DNA of 12,626 nt, from positions 1 to 12,626 of the forward strand of contig JAJRTR010000144.1 in assembly GCA_024278215.1 (NCBI GenBank), written 5' to 3'. Origin of the DNA: a bacterium (lineage in GTDB: Bacteria > UBP15 > UBA6099 > JAJRTR01). The translations under genes were made by a program, and so were the position numbers. Under the pieces are notes generated by a model that was given only the letters and a program-made list of their open reading frames with translations, did not search any database and was not told the origin of the DNA. The stretch's first letter is position 1. Every line of letters begins with the position of its first letter. Below, one piece after another: positions 1 to 6,676 of this stretch.

Positions 1-140
1 AAATTGGTCGGAAGCAAGGCGGAGGTGCAAAATCCCCGCAGGCGTACTTGTAGAGTACGTCGAGGATGATTTTGTGCCGACAACGCAGCTGTTGACAATT
101 GCAGCCGACCGTAGCCGAATCAGAATTTTGCAATTGGCTC
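1..140 (+). repeat. MITE-like palindromic repeat, copy 1 (left end beyond window)
   Basis: This stretch is the reverse complement of most of 4188-4330. By hand alignment there are about 16 differences, including one indel, over 140 positions. The core holds a nested hairpin: GTACT (about 48-52) pairs with AGTAC (about 56-60), inside outer arms of the AAAATCC...GGATGATTTT type. The right terminus ends in CAATTGGCTC at 131-140, matching the terminal inverted repeat of copy 2. The left terminal repeat is missing because the window starts inside the element. No protein is encoded, so it would need a transposase from elsewhere. Unlike copy 2, the base pair after the right end is AA, not TA. Confidence 0.8.
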
Positions 141-155
141 AATAGGGGATATTAA
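128..155 (+). promoter_or_regulatory. Weak possible sigma-70 promoter formed at the repeat edge
   Basis: TTGCAA at 128-133 lies in the right terminal repeat and is followed after 16 bp by TATTAA at 150-155. Each hexamer matches the consensus at four of six positions. This would start transcription about 20 bp before the AIM24 gene at 182. The arrangement parallels the better promoter at the other end of copy 2, which is the main reason for listing it. Confidence 0.25.
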
Positions 156-181
156 CATAATATTACCGGGGAGACGAAAAC

Positions 182-1033
182 ATGTATTGTAAAAAATGTG
201 GTGGCGATGTACCCCTGACAGACAGGTTTTGCTCTCATTGCGGAGCGCCTGCGCGACAGATCGAACCTGAGGCAAGGACATGTGATGTGATAGATTACGA
301 GATAGTCGGCGACGACATGCAGGCGGTGATCATAACGCTTGATCCGCAGGAAGGGGTCCGCTCGGAGAGCGGCGCTATGATGTATATGCAGGATGGTATA
401 CAGATGAGCACGGGTGTCGACGGCGGAATATGGAAAGGCGTCAAAAGGATGTTCACCGGCGAGTCGTTCTTTCTTACAACTTTCACAAATATCGGAAATG
501 TGAGGGCCGATGTGTCATTTGCCGCGCCTTATCCGGGCAAGATCGTCCCGCTCGATCTGGCGAAAGACAGGGAATATATATGCCAGAAAGATGCTTTTCT
601 CTGTGCTGCCAACGGCGTGGACATCGAGATCGCATTCACAAAGAAACTGGGGGCGGGCTTCTTCGGCGGCGAAGGATTCATACTCCAGAAGATAAGCGGC
701 GACGGCTACGCCTTCATACACGCGGGCGGCACTATTGTGGAACTCGATCTCAAACCCGGCGAGACCCTGCGTGTCGACACCGGCTGCCTGATGGCATTCA
801 AGCCCACGGTGACGTACGACATACAGTTTGTCGGAGGATTTAAGAATTTGCTATTTGGTGGTGAAGGGCTTTTCCTTGCCACTCTCACGGGGCCTGGCAA
901 AGTCTATCTACAGACTATACCGTTCAACAGGCTGGCCAGGAGCATAATTGCAGCCTCCGGTGTGAATATTCGGGGTGGCGAAAAAAAAGGAACAAATATT
1001 CTCAGCACATTGACGGACTTCGCCGGAAGTTGA
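182..1033 (+). CDS. Zinc-ribbon plus AIM24-family (TIGR00266-like) protein
   Basis: The 283-residue product starts with a zinc ribbon (C3, C6, C17, C20, pattern CxxC-x10-CxxC). An AIM24/TIGR00266 domain follows over about residues 37-260. Family hallmarks seen are the SGAMMYM segment (63-69), the glycine-rich GxGFFGGEGFILQKISGDG stretch (157-175), the GETLRVDTGCLMAF stretch (193-206) and FGGEGLFLATLTGPG (225-239). The domain is a double-stranded beta-helix-like fold. Its bacterial role is unsettled, although the yeast homologue is a mitochondrial inner-membrane organising factor. There is no signal peptide or membrane helix, so it is probably cytoplasmic. A GGGGAG ribosome site lies about 8 bases before the ATG and supports the start. 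The start is 41 bp from the end of the repeat. Confidence 0.9.
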   Translation: MYCKKCGGDVPLTDRFCSHCGAPARQIEPEARTCDVIDYEIVGDDMQAVIITLDPQEGVRSESGAMMYMQDGIQMSTGVDGGIWKGVKRMFTGESFFLTTFTNIGNVRADVSFAAPYPGKIVPLDLAKDREYICQKDAFLCAANGVDIEIAFTKKLGAGFFGGEGFILQKISGDGYAFIHAGGTIVELDLKPGETLRVDTGCLMAFKPTVTYDIQFVGGFKNLLFGGEGLFLATLTGPGKVYLQTIPFNRLARSIIAASGVNIRGGEKKGTNILSTLTDFAGS

Positions 1034-1229
1034 CAGGGCAGATTTTCACGTGCGGAAGTTGTTGCGTACAGGCATTTTGGAGTTTGCGCTTTTTATGTGT
1101 GACGAGTACAATTACAGACAAAATCATTTCGTTTCAGAGGATATTGCAATATACAGCGGCATCAGATTCTGAGCGGAAAGTTTTCGTATCGATAAGTATT
1201 TTAGCATAAGTGAGGAGACAGATCAAATC

Positions 1230-1865
1230 ATGAAAACTCTTAAAACAATAATCCTGGCGGTATCGCTCATTATTGTACTTTGCCTCCAGGTATGCGGTGC
1301 AGAAGAGATAACGGCCTGGGTGAGCCTTACAGAGGGGAAGGTGCAGGTAAAATCCACTGGGCGGAGCGAGTGGATAAACATTGACCGCGACTACGCGCTG
1401 AAGTCCGGCGACAGCATACGCACAGACAGAAAGTCGTCATGCGTGATCAAGTGGGACAGCGGTAATGTCACCCGGCTGTTTGAGAATACCGTGCTGCATT
1501 TCAAGTCGCTGATTGCTGAAAAAAACGGCACGACGATGACCGGTCTGAAGATGGATACGGGCCGGATCGTCGTGCATGCAAAGCCACTCGCGAAAGATGC
1601 TTCGTACTTTATCGTGAGGGTTCCCACGGCGATGGTGGGAGTGAAGGGAACCAACTTTTTCGTCGAAGTCGATAAGAGCGGAAGCGCGAAATTCGGGGTG
1701 CTGGGCGGAGAGATATTTGTGGCGTCAAAAGGCAGCGAAGTTAAGTTGGCGAATGAGGCGATGGTTGATGTCGACAGCAGCGGCAATATAGGCGAGCCTT
1801 ATAATGTGCCAAAAGGTGACAAGATCGAAATGTACAGGGCACTTATGGTGATAAAGAAGGTTTAG
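1230..1865 (+). CDS. Secreted FecR-domain protein
   Basis: The product has 211 residues. Residues 1-24 form a signal peptide (charged MKTLKT, hydrophobic core, then VCGA before EE). The cysteine at 22 does not sit in a good lipobox, so signal peptidase I cleavage is more likely. The FecR domain spans about 55-155, with GDSIRTD, a Trp-Asp-Ser-Gly-Asn turn, LFENTVL, and the motif VPTAMVGVKGTNFFVEV (131-147). Stand-alone FecR proteins of this kind are periplasmic beta-rich proteins of uncertain role. They lack the N-terminal anti-sigma region of true FecR, and no sigma factor gene is nearby. A GGAG ribosome site precedes the ATG by about 12 bases. The 196-bp gap after the AIM24 gene contains a perfect 12-bp palindrome ATATTGCAATAT at 1141-1152 but no convincing sigma-70 promoter. 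The gene converges on the glycosidase gene with 14 bp between stops. Confidence 0.88.
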   Translation: MKTLKTIILAVSLIIVLCLQVCGAEEITAWVSLTEGKVQVKSTGRSEWINIDRDYALKSGDSIRTDRKSSCVIKWDSGNVTRLFENTVLHFKSLIAEKNGTTMTGLKMDTGRIVVHAKPLAKDASYFIVRVPTAMVGVKGTNFFVEVDKSGSAKFGVLGGEIFVASKGSEVKLANEAMVDVDSSGNIGEPYNVPKGDKIEMYRALMVIKKV

Positions 1866-1879
1866 CTTCAACTGAAAAG

Positions 1880-4096
1880 TTACTTCTGCATCTCCTTTCT
1901 AACATTTTTCCTTATAGTGTCAGGATCGTAGCAGGGACCTTCAGTCGGGTCCGGGAAAACGATATCAGAGCCGGTGATGATGGTTGTTCTTTTACCGATC
2001 GGTGCGTCGAGCACTTTCTGTTTGTTGACGTAAACCTCGCAGACGTCGGCCTTCATTTTCAGGTCAATGCGTATGTATCTGACTTTGAGCCCCTGGAGTT
2101 CGAGTTTTTTTACAAAATTCAGTGGCACCGGTTTGATCGAAACATCGCCGCGCATCGAGACTTCGAGTCCGAACACGCCATAGATAATCGCCTGTGCGGC
2201 GGCGGCGCCGGCAATGGTGTTCGACCTGCCCGATTCGTCGAATTCCATTTGATCCGCCCGCACTGCTTCAGGATAATACGGAAACCTGTTACCCCACCAG
2301 AGAATCCGTGTGAGTATATCCTCGCCGAGTTCGGGATATCCCGCCCTGTATAGGTTGGTGATCAGTTCGGGCGCTTCGCCGATAAATGTGCCGGGACCGC
2401 CCCAGGCGATGTCGTCATCGTCGAAACCGGCATCTTTTTTGCTCAGGCTGTGCACTCCGTAAGGATAAAGAAACTCGCTGTCGTTGAGATGCAGAACCAT
2501 TTTATCCGACTGTTCTTTCGACGGAACGCCGGTATCGAGAAGATGATAAATCTGCACCGACCAGACCGTGTGTTTTTCTCCGGCAGGGTCGATGACATCG
2601 TACCAGCCTTTTTCCGGATTCCACATTTTTTCATTTATGAGTTTTTCGAGGAAGTCGGCTTTTTTTCGCAAGATAGCCGCCTCGCTCTCTCTGCGCTGGA
2701 GCAGGTCGAGCATATCCGCCGCAGTGCGGAATATCACGACACGCTCGGCGTTCGGGCTGGGGACAACGTGTTCGTAAGGCGCTTTTCGGACTCCCAGGAG
2801 TTGCTGTGTGTCTCCATAATCCAGGAGTTTCGGCATATCCAGGGTTCTGAGACCGCGATTGGCAATGTCGATGATGTTGTCGATCATCGGCTTGCCCAGA
2901 ACCCGGTCGGTCAGTATTTCCCAGTCGCCTGTGAGCGCCACATAGTCTCTGACGAGTCTGACGATGGCGTAATCGCTGAAGGCGAGCCGTTTGCCAAGAC
3001 CACGCGCCGTAAGCGGGTCGAAAGCGCGGTGCCTGTTTATGTTCATGTTGACGAAATACCTTATCTGTTTTCGCGCCGCGGCGCGGTCCGCCATGATCAT
3101 CAGTGGTCCGACATAAGAATAGTCCCACAACTGCGCCGACATTGCCCTGCCGTCGAGCCCGCTGCCGGCAAAGAAGGGGGTGAAGATGAAAGCGTCGTCG
3201 TTTCCCCAGCGGGCCGCCTTGATAGAGAGCATCGAGTGGTCGAAAAATGTTCTGAGGTTGCGGTTGTTTGTGATAATATGCGGCACCCATTTCGACATCT
3301 CATTGATGTCTATCATGCGCCTTGCACGCGAATCCTTCACGAACACCGCAGGGTCGTCATATTGTGCGAGTAGCGCTTTCGCTTCCTTCTTCTCAGCCAT
3401 AGCGCATATAAAATAGAAATAAACAGATGTTGTCGCCGGCACAATTATTTTTGATTTTAGAATGCCGCTCTCGAAAACAGGGTCCGGTAGTTCGGTCTTG
3501 CAGAATATGCCGCCGTCGGGAACCGTTGCACTGAAGATTTTCTTGTCGCTGTCGAAAGCGGATGTGACAGGCGTTGTAACTTCAGGCCCGTCGAGGTCCC
3601 ATTCGACTGGGTCGGGCTTGCCCATTTTGCCTTTCATCTCGAAACTGAGCTCGAACTCGCGGTCCTTGCCCTCCCTCTCGTAGAACTGGCCCAGCGCGAG
3701 AAAAACCGGCTCCGCGGGTGCAAGCGTGAGAGTTGTTCTCAAGACCACTCCGTAGCTTTCGCTTTGCCTGTCGAAGTCGTTTATCAGCCACGATGTGTAT
3801 ATCGGAATCTTTATCTTTCCGTCCACTTTCATCGTAAATTCGAAATCATTCGTTGCGAGCGGCGGGGAAATCGGATTCCGGAAATTAAGGTTCTCCTTCG
3901 GGTCTGAACCGAGTGTGATGTATCCGTTGAAAACCCTGAGGTGCTTCGAATCGTAAATGTTTTTTTTCTGTGTCATCTGGAAGCAGTCCTGGTTCGGTTT
4001 TGCATCCAGACTGCAAAATCCACTTGCGGATTCAGCAGACAGAAAAAAGACGGAAACGAAAAAAACTGCAATAAAGATGTAATGTATAGTCTTCAT
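1880..4096 (-). CDS. Secreted six-hairpin (alpha/alpha)6 glycosidase-like protein
   Basis: The preferred start at 4096 gives 738 residues. A longer reading frame continues upstream to 4237 into the repeat, but only this ATG puts a clear signal peptide (MKTIHYIFIAVFFVSVFFLS) at the N-terminus. An AGAAGG lies about 13 bases upstream. The mature protein has an N-terminal beta-rich region (about 30-250), then a helical barrel-like region (about 255-645). That region includes FFDHSMLSIKAARWGNDDAF, QLWDYSYVGPLMI (322-334), WSVQIYHLLDTGVP and IAWGGPGTFIGEAPELITNLYR (563-584). A small beta domain ends the chain. The layout resembles trehalase/GH63-type six-hairpin glycosidases. Candidate acidic catalytic residues are D325, E573 and E576, but neither the exact family nor the substrate can be fixed by eye. 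A role in envelope or extracellular polysaccharide breakdown is an inference. Confidence 0.75.
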   Translation of the reverse strand: MKTIHYIFIAVFFVSVFFLSAESASGFCSLDAKPNQDCFQMTQKKNIYDSKHLRVFNGYITLGSDPKENLNFRNPISPPLATNDFEFTMKVDGKIKIPIYTSWLINDFDRQSESYGVVLRTTLTLAPAEPVFLALGQFYEREGKDREFELSFEMKGKMGKPDPVEWDLDGPEVTTPVTSAFDSDKKIFSATVPDGGIFCKTELPDPVFESGILKSKIIVPATTSVYFYFICAMAEKKEAKALLAQYDDPAVFVKDSRARRMIDINEMSKWVPHIITNNRNLRTFFDHSMLSIKAARWGNDDAFIFTPFFAGSGLDGRAMSAQLWDYSYVGPLMIMADRAAARKQIRYFVNMNINRHRAFDPLTARGLGKRLAFSDYAIVRLVRDYVALTGDWEILTDRVLGKPMIDNIIDIANRGLRTLDMPKLLDYGDTQQLLGVRKAPYEHVVPSPNAERVVIFRTAADMLDLLQRRESEAAILRKKADFLEKLINEKMWNPEKGWYDVIDPAGEKHTVWSVQIYHLLDTGVPSKEQSDKMVLHLNDSEFLYPYGVHSLSKKDAGFDDDDIAWGGPGTFIGEAPELITNLYRAGYPELGEDILTRILWWGNRFPYYPEAVRADQMEFDESGRSNTIAGAAAAQAIIYGVFGLEVSMRGDVSIKPVPLNFVKKLELQGLKVRYIRIDLKMKADVCEVYVNKQKVLDAPIGKRTTIITGSDIVFPDPTEGPCYDPDTIRKNVRKEMQK

Positions 4097-4187
4097 GTTT
4101 GGGTTCACGCCTTCTCTTTTATGCTTTTGCAACTTCTGTCGCATCGGCAAACCGATTGTGCGCCGACAGTTTAAATATCTTAATATA

Positions 4188-4365
4188 GAGCCAATTGAAA
4201 AATTCTGATTCTGCTGCGGTCGGCTGCTATTGTCCATAGCTGCGTTGTCGGCGCGAAATCGTCCTCGACGTACTCTACAAGTACGCCTGCGAGGATTTTA
4301 TACCTTCGCCTTGCTCTGAACAATTTCGCTCGACCTCGCTACGAACATAATTTTGAAATTGGCTC
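4188..4365 (-). repeat. MITE-like element, copy 2 (complete, 178 bp)
   Basis: The element is bounded by imperfect terminal inverted repeats: GAGCCAATTGAAAAATTCTG at 4188-4207 and, read from the other end, GAGCCAATTTCAAAATTATG (4365 down to 4346). They differ at 3 of 20 positions. A TA dinucleotide lies directly outside each end (4186-4187 and 4366-4367), as expected for a TA-targeting mariner/IS630-type insertion. The middle can fold into a long hairpin: AAATC, CCTCG and CGTACT on one arm against AGTACG, CGAGG and GATTT on the other. It has no coding capacity. Its orientation is opposite to copy 1, and the two copies are separated by 4047 bp. Confidence 0.85.
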
Positions 4366-4380
4366 TACAGGAAATATACT
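4353..4380 (+). promoter_or_regulatory. Putative sigma-70 promoter spanning the element end
   Basis: TTGAAA at 4353-4358 and TATACT at 4375-4380 are separated by 16 bp, and each matches the sigma-70 consensus at five of six positions. The -35 box lies inside the terminal inverted repeat of copy 2. The -10 box lies in the flanking host DNA, so insertion of the element would have created the promoter. It points at the HAD hydrolase gene starting at 4446. Confidence 0.5.
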
Positions 4381-4445
4381 AATGACACATGTCGTGTATT
4401 GCAAAGATTCTTTTTCAAATACGAACAGTGACGAAAGAGGGAAAA

Positions 4446-5141
4446 ATGCAGAATAAGATACAAGCAGTTTTTTTCGACGCGGGGAATACACTTGTTTATC
4501 TTGATTATGCCTACATTGCTGAAGAACTGGGACGCTCAGGAATTGAGGTGTCGGCGGAAGATGTCCGGCACGCCGAACTCATCGCGCGCGGCACTGTAGA
4601 TAAAAGGATAGCCGAGGGCAACATCAGCGACCCGCAGGTGTGGGACCTGTATTTCAGAACAATGTTCACCACGGCGGGACTCGACGGCGCGGCGGCTGTC
4701 GACGACACACTGAGGCGAATCCGCAAACACAATGAATACATGCTGCTGTGGCGGTTTGTACCCGATGAAGTATTCGACGCACTGGCAACACTGCGCGCAG
4801 CGGGCTACAAACTCGGGATCATATCGAACAACGACGGTTCGCTCGAAAAACTGCTCGCGCAGACCAACCTTACCGATAAGGTCGATTTCGCGCTGGACTC
4901 GCATGTCGTCGGTTCGGAAAAACCCGATCCGGGGATATTCCGGCGGGCGATGGGACTTGCGGGCGTGCCGCCCGAAGCCTGCGTGCATGTCGGAGACATC
5001 GAGTCCGCGGACGTCGTCGGTGCAAAAGGAGTCGGCATATATCCCGTATTGCTCGACCCGACCGGAACAAAAAACTGCGACTGCGAATCTATCCGTTCCA
5101 TCGGCGAGATAGTCGATGTTGTCAAGAGGTTGGACAGGTAA
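4446..5141 (+). CDS. HAD-superfamily hydrolase (subfamily IA-like)
   Basis: The start at 4446 (MQNKIQAVFF) follows GAGGG closely and gives 231 residues. An in-frame ATG at 4389 would add 19 residues unlike the family. HAD motif I is FFDAGNTL with nucleophile D11. Motif II is S127 in IISNN, motif III is K159 in GSEKPDP, and motif IV is HVGDIESAD (D184, D189). A helical cap lies between motifs I and II (about 17-105). These enzymes hydrolyse small phosphorylated metabolites or haloacids through an aspartyl intermediate. The usual second aspartate of motif I (DxD) is replaced by G13, so general acid/base catalysis would differ from the standard phosphatase scheme. The substrate is unknown. The gene stands alone, downstream of the repeat-borne promoter. 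Confidence 0.88.
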   Translation: MQNKIQAVFFDAGNTLVYLDYAYIAEELGRSGIEVSAEDVRHAELIARGTVDKRIAEGNISDPQVWDLYFRTMFTTAGLDGAAAVDDTLRRIRKHNEYMLLWRFVPDEVFDALATLRAAGYKLGIISNNDGSLEKLLAQTNLTDKVDFALDSHVVGSEKPDPGIFRRAMGLAGVPPEACVHVGDIESADVVGAKGVGIYPVLLDPTGTKNCDCESIRSIGEIVDVVKRLDR

Positions 5142-5322
5142 TCAGTGGTTGAACGAACAGTGTGAAATTGAAATTATGCTGATAAACAAAGGTGTATTTA
5201 TTCGCGTGCCTGTTTGGTTGTGGTGGACGCTTTTCGGATGTCGGCACTGACAGTAACGTGTTTTTTCACGTATTTTCAGCGTTGATACGACAGTAGTGCT
5301 TACTTGAGTGATATGGATACGC
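5142..5322. other. Intergenic stretch between convergent genes
   Basis: No coding sequence is supported here. The only structure is a short hairpin, ACGTG (5256-5260) and CACGT (5267-5271) with a T6 loop, followed by ATTTTC. It could act as a weak terminator for the hydrolase gene, and the opposite strand is similarly poor. Nothing else stands out. Confidence 0.4.
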
Positions 5323-6303
5323 TCAGCGATTAAGGACACCTTCGGTTATGGTGTCGATGTAATATTTCGAGTATAGCGCTCCGATTGGGTTGTTGGCGAG
5401 GAGTTTGTCTTTGACAAAAAGAGTTGTAACAGGCGCTTCGCTGTATTTCGATAACACCGTGTCGCATCCCACACACAAGCCTGCGGTGATATTCAGTTCG
5501 GTCCCCGCGCTGTTCAGCGCAAGCGCCTGGCCTTTCGGATTGCAGATCAAACCGTTACGGCCTTCAGGTCCGTTTTTTGTCCCGGAGGTATCAGAGCATA
5601 TCCGGCAGCAAACGGAAGTGACTTTGAAGAACCGTCGCAGGATGTTACGCAACAGTTCAGTTTCCTCGAACATATCTATGCAGAATGCGATGCCTACCTT
5701 TCGGAACTCCATTATATGGGCAAAATAGACGACTTCCGCAATGCGGCACATCTTCCGTTCGCTCTCGTGGGCGATATCCAGAGAGAACTCGATACTTTTG
5801 CGGTCAGAGTCGTCGAGCATCGGAGCGGAAAGTGCCGGCATGTAGTTTCCGCAGGGTTCGCCCTTGAGGCAAGTTCGGTTTCGGCATTTCATGCAATCGC
5901 GCCAATGGCCGGTATCGGAGTCCGGCCCTGAAGCGTCTGCGTCGTCGTTACCGGCAGTCTTCTCAGCCTCATCGATATTATAGGTAAGTCCATAACCCTG
6001 CCTGAGTTTCCCTTTAAGGAAAGCCTGCACTATCCTGTCTATCTCACCTGCGACATTGTTTATAACGGATATGCCCCGGGACTCCGCTTGACGTATGAAA
6101 TCCCTGTCCGCGCCGCCGCAGATAAACACATCGACATTCAGGTCCAGCAGTTGCCCCACCCACGCCTCCGGGTCGAATCCGCTGATCACGACAAGTTCCT
6201 TGCTCATGATCATATCATCTGTAATATCAATGACTATCATCCGGTCGGAATAAAAAAATCTTGGTGAAACCCGTGTTCCGAATATGGGAATAGCGGCTTT
6301 CAT
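5323..6303 (-). CDS. NifX/NifB-type cofactor-binding domain fused to DUF1847
   Basis: The ATG at 6303 has GGAGG 6 bases upstream and gives 326 residues. It is preferred over the longer frame to 6333, which would place the start codon upstream of the inferred transcription start. Residues 1-100 (MKAAIPIFGTRVSPRFFYSDRM, then VDVFICGGADRDFI) match the dinitrogenase iron-molybdenum cofactor domain of NifX, NifY and NifB C-termini, which hold Fe-S or metal cofactors. Residues 135-155 form a cysteine knuckle (C137, C140, C145, C151). Residues 168-315 match DUF1847, a putative metal-binding family: EVVYFAHIMEFRKVGIAFCIDM, CNPKGQALALNSAGTELN, GLCVGCDTVLSKYSEAPVTTLFVKD, NPIGALY. The total cysteine content is very high (C186, C208, C232, C233, C236, C254, C277, C280). 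There is no signal peptide, so it is probably cytoplasmic. No nif genes are nearby, so a role in metal/Fe-S handling or redox sensing for the adjacent complex is inferred. Confidence 0.85.
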   Translation of the reverse strand: MKAAIPIFGTRVSPRFFYSDRMIVIDITDDMIMSKELVVISGFDPEAWVGQLLDLNVDVFICGGADRDFIRQAESRGISVINNVAGEIDRIVQAFLKGKLRQGYGLTYNIDEAEKTAGNDDADASGPDSDTGHWRDCMKCRNRTCLKGEPCGNYMPALSAPMLDDSDRKSIEFSLDIAHESERKMCRIAEVVYFAHIMEFRKVGIAFCIDMFEETELLRNILRRFFKVTSVCCRICSDTSGTKNGPEGRNGLICNPKGQALALNSAGTELNITAGLCVGCDTVLSKYSEAPVTTLFVKDKLLANNPIGALYSKYYIDTITEGVLNR

Positions 6304-6328
6304 GCAGTGCCTCCGAACAAAGTTTAAT

Positions 6329-6344
6329 TGCAATAATCATGCCA
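6329..6344 (-). promoter_or_regulatory. Sigma-54 promoter for NifX-DUF1847 gene
   Basis: Read on the minus strand the site is TGGCATGATTATTGCA. It has the invariant GG and GC separated by exactly 10 bases and matches the -24/-12 consensus TGGCAC-N5-TTGCW at all but one position. The inferred start is near 6318, giving a 15-base leader that includes the GGAGG at 6310-6314. Sigma-54 promoters require an AAA+ activator bound upstream. Confidence 0.8.
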
Positions 6345-6466
6345 TGTAAAACGATATACTCCAGCGTATCCTTTCGAGGTGCGTCTCCTGTTATCCGGTG
6401 TCGAGTTTTGCAATGGATTTACCGTTTTCAATACCGAAAATCTATTGATACAGTGATTCAACAAAT

Positions 6467-6514
6467 GTTGCATATCGGCGTTGCATGTTGCAACATGTTG
6501 CAATGTTATGCAAC
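6467..6514. promoter_or_regulatory. GTTGCA box cluster, candidate enhancer (UAS)
   Basis: Four GTTGCA boxes (6467, 6480, 6487, 6497) and one reversed TGCAAC (6509-6514) lie within 48 bp. They form two overlapping perfect palindromes: CATGTTGCAACATG at 6484-6497 and GCAACATGTTGC at 6490-6501. A spaced dyad GTTGCA-N6-TGCAAC follows at 6497-6514. The cluster is about 150-200 bp from the inferred minus start and 175-220 bp from the inferred plus start, the usual enhancer distance for sigma-54 activators. The binding protein is unknown. Confidence 0.65.
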
Positions 6515-6660
6515 AAATATGGCTGCGCTATGATGGTTTTCGAGGAAAACGGAAATCCTCACGAAACAGGTCGACAATCTGTTTGATATAGGTGTTGTCA
6601 GGTAGATTCATAAGTTATTTACCAAATTATTGTCGCTCGGAAAGTGCCGTGCTCACGATT

Positions 6661-6676
6661 TGGCATATATATTGCT
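6661..6676 (+). promoter_or_regulatory. Sigma-54 promoter for the respiratory operon
   Basis: TGGCATATATATTGCT matches TGGCAC-N5-TTGCW at all but one position. GG (6662-6663) and GC (6674-6675) are exactly 10 bases apart. The inferred transcription start is near 6687, giving a 51-base leader before the ATG at 6738. No competing sigma-70 promoter was found in the spacer. Confidence 0.82.

Noticed and set aside
92-97. Consensus TTGACA as a -35 box within copy 1
   Set aside because: No -10-like hexamer lies 15-19 bp downstream, and copy 2 has TGGACA at the same position.
1866-1885. Small AACT-GAAA-AGTT hairpin between convergent genes as a two-way terminator
   Set aside because: The stem is only 4 bp and there is no T-run on either strand.
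2450-3373. Long open frame (307 codons) on the plus strand inside the glycosidase gene
   Set aside because: It is antisense to a well-supported gene, has no ribosome site, and its protein resembles no family and is Arg/His/Val-rich as expected from a shadow frame.
4097-4237. Longer glycosidase start at 4237
   Set aside because: It would place the first codons inside the mobile repeat and bury the obvious signal peptide behind 47 charged residues.
5142-5339. 65-codon minus-strand frame next to the hydrolase gene
   Set aside because: It overlaps the end of the DUF1847 gene, has no ribosome site, and shows no recognisable domain.
5335-5355. GACACC/GGTGTC hairpin at the end of the DUF1847 gene as terminator
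   Set aside because: It lies inside the coding sequence with a 9-base loop and no following T-run on the minus strand.
6467-6514. Possible CRISPR or tandem-repeat array
   Set aside because: The units are 6 bp with uneven 1-7 bp gaps and mixed orientation. This is a protein-binding cluster, not a repeat-spacer array.
6339-6533. 64-codon plus-strand frame in the divergent spacer
   Set aside because: It overlaps the minus-strand sigma-54 promoter and the GTTGCA boxes, and its C-terminus is just the translated repeat. No ribosome site precedes it.
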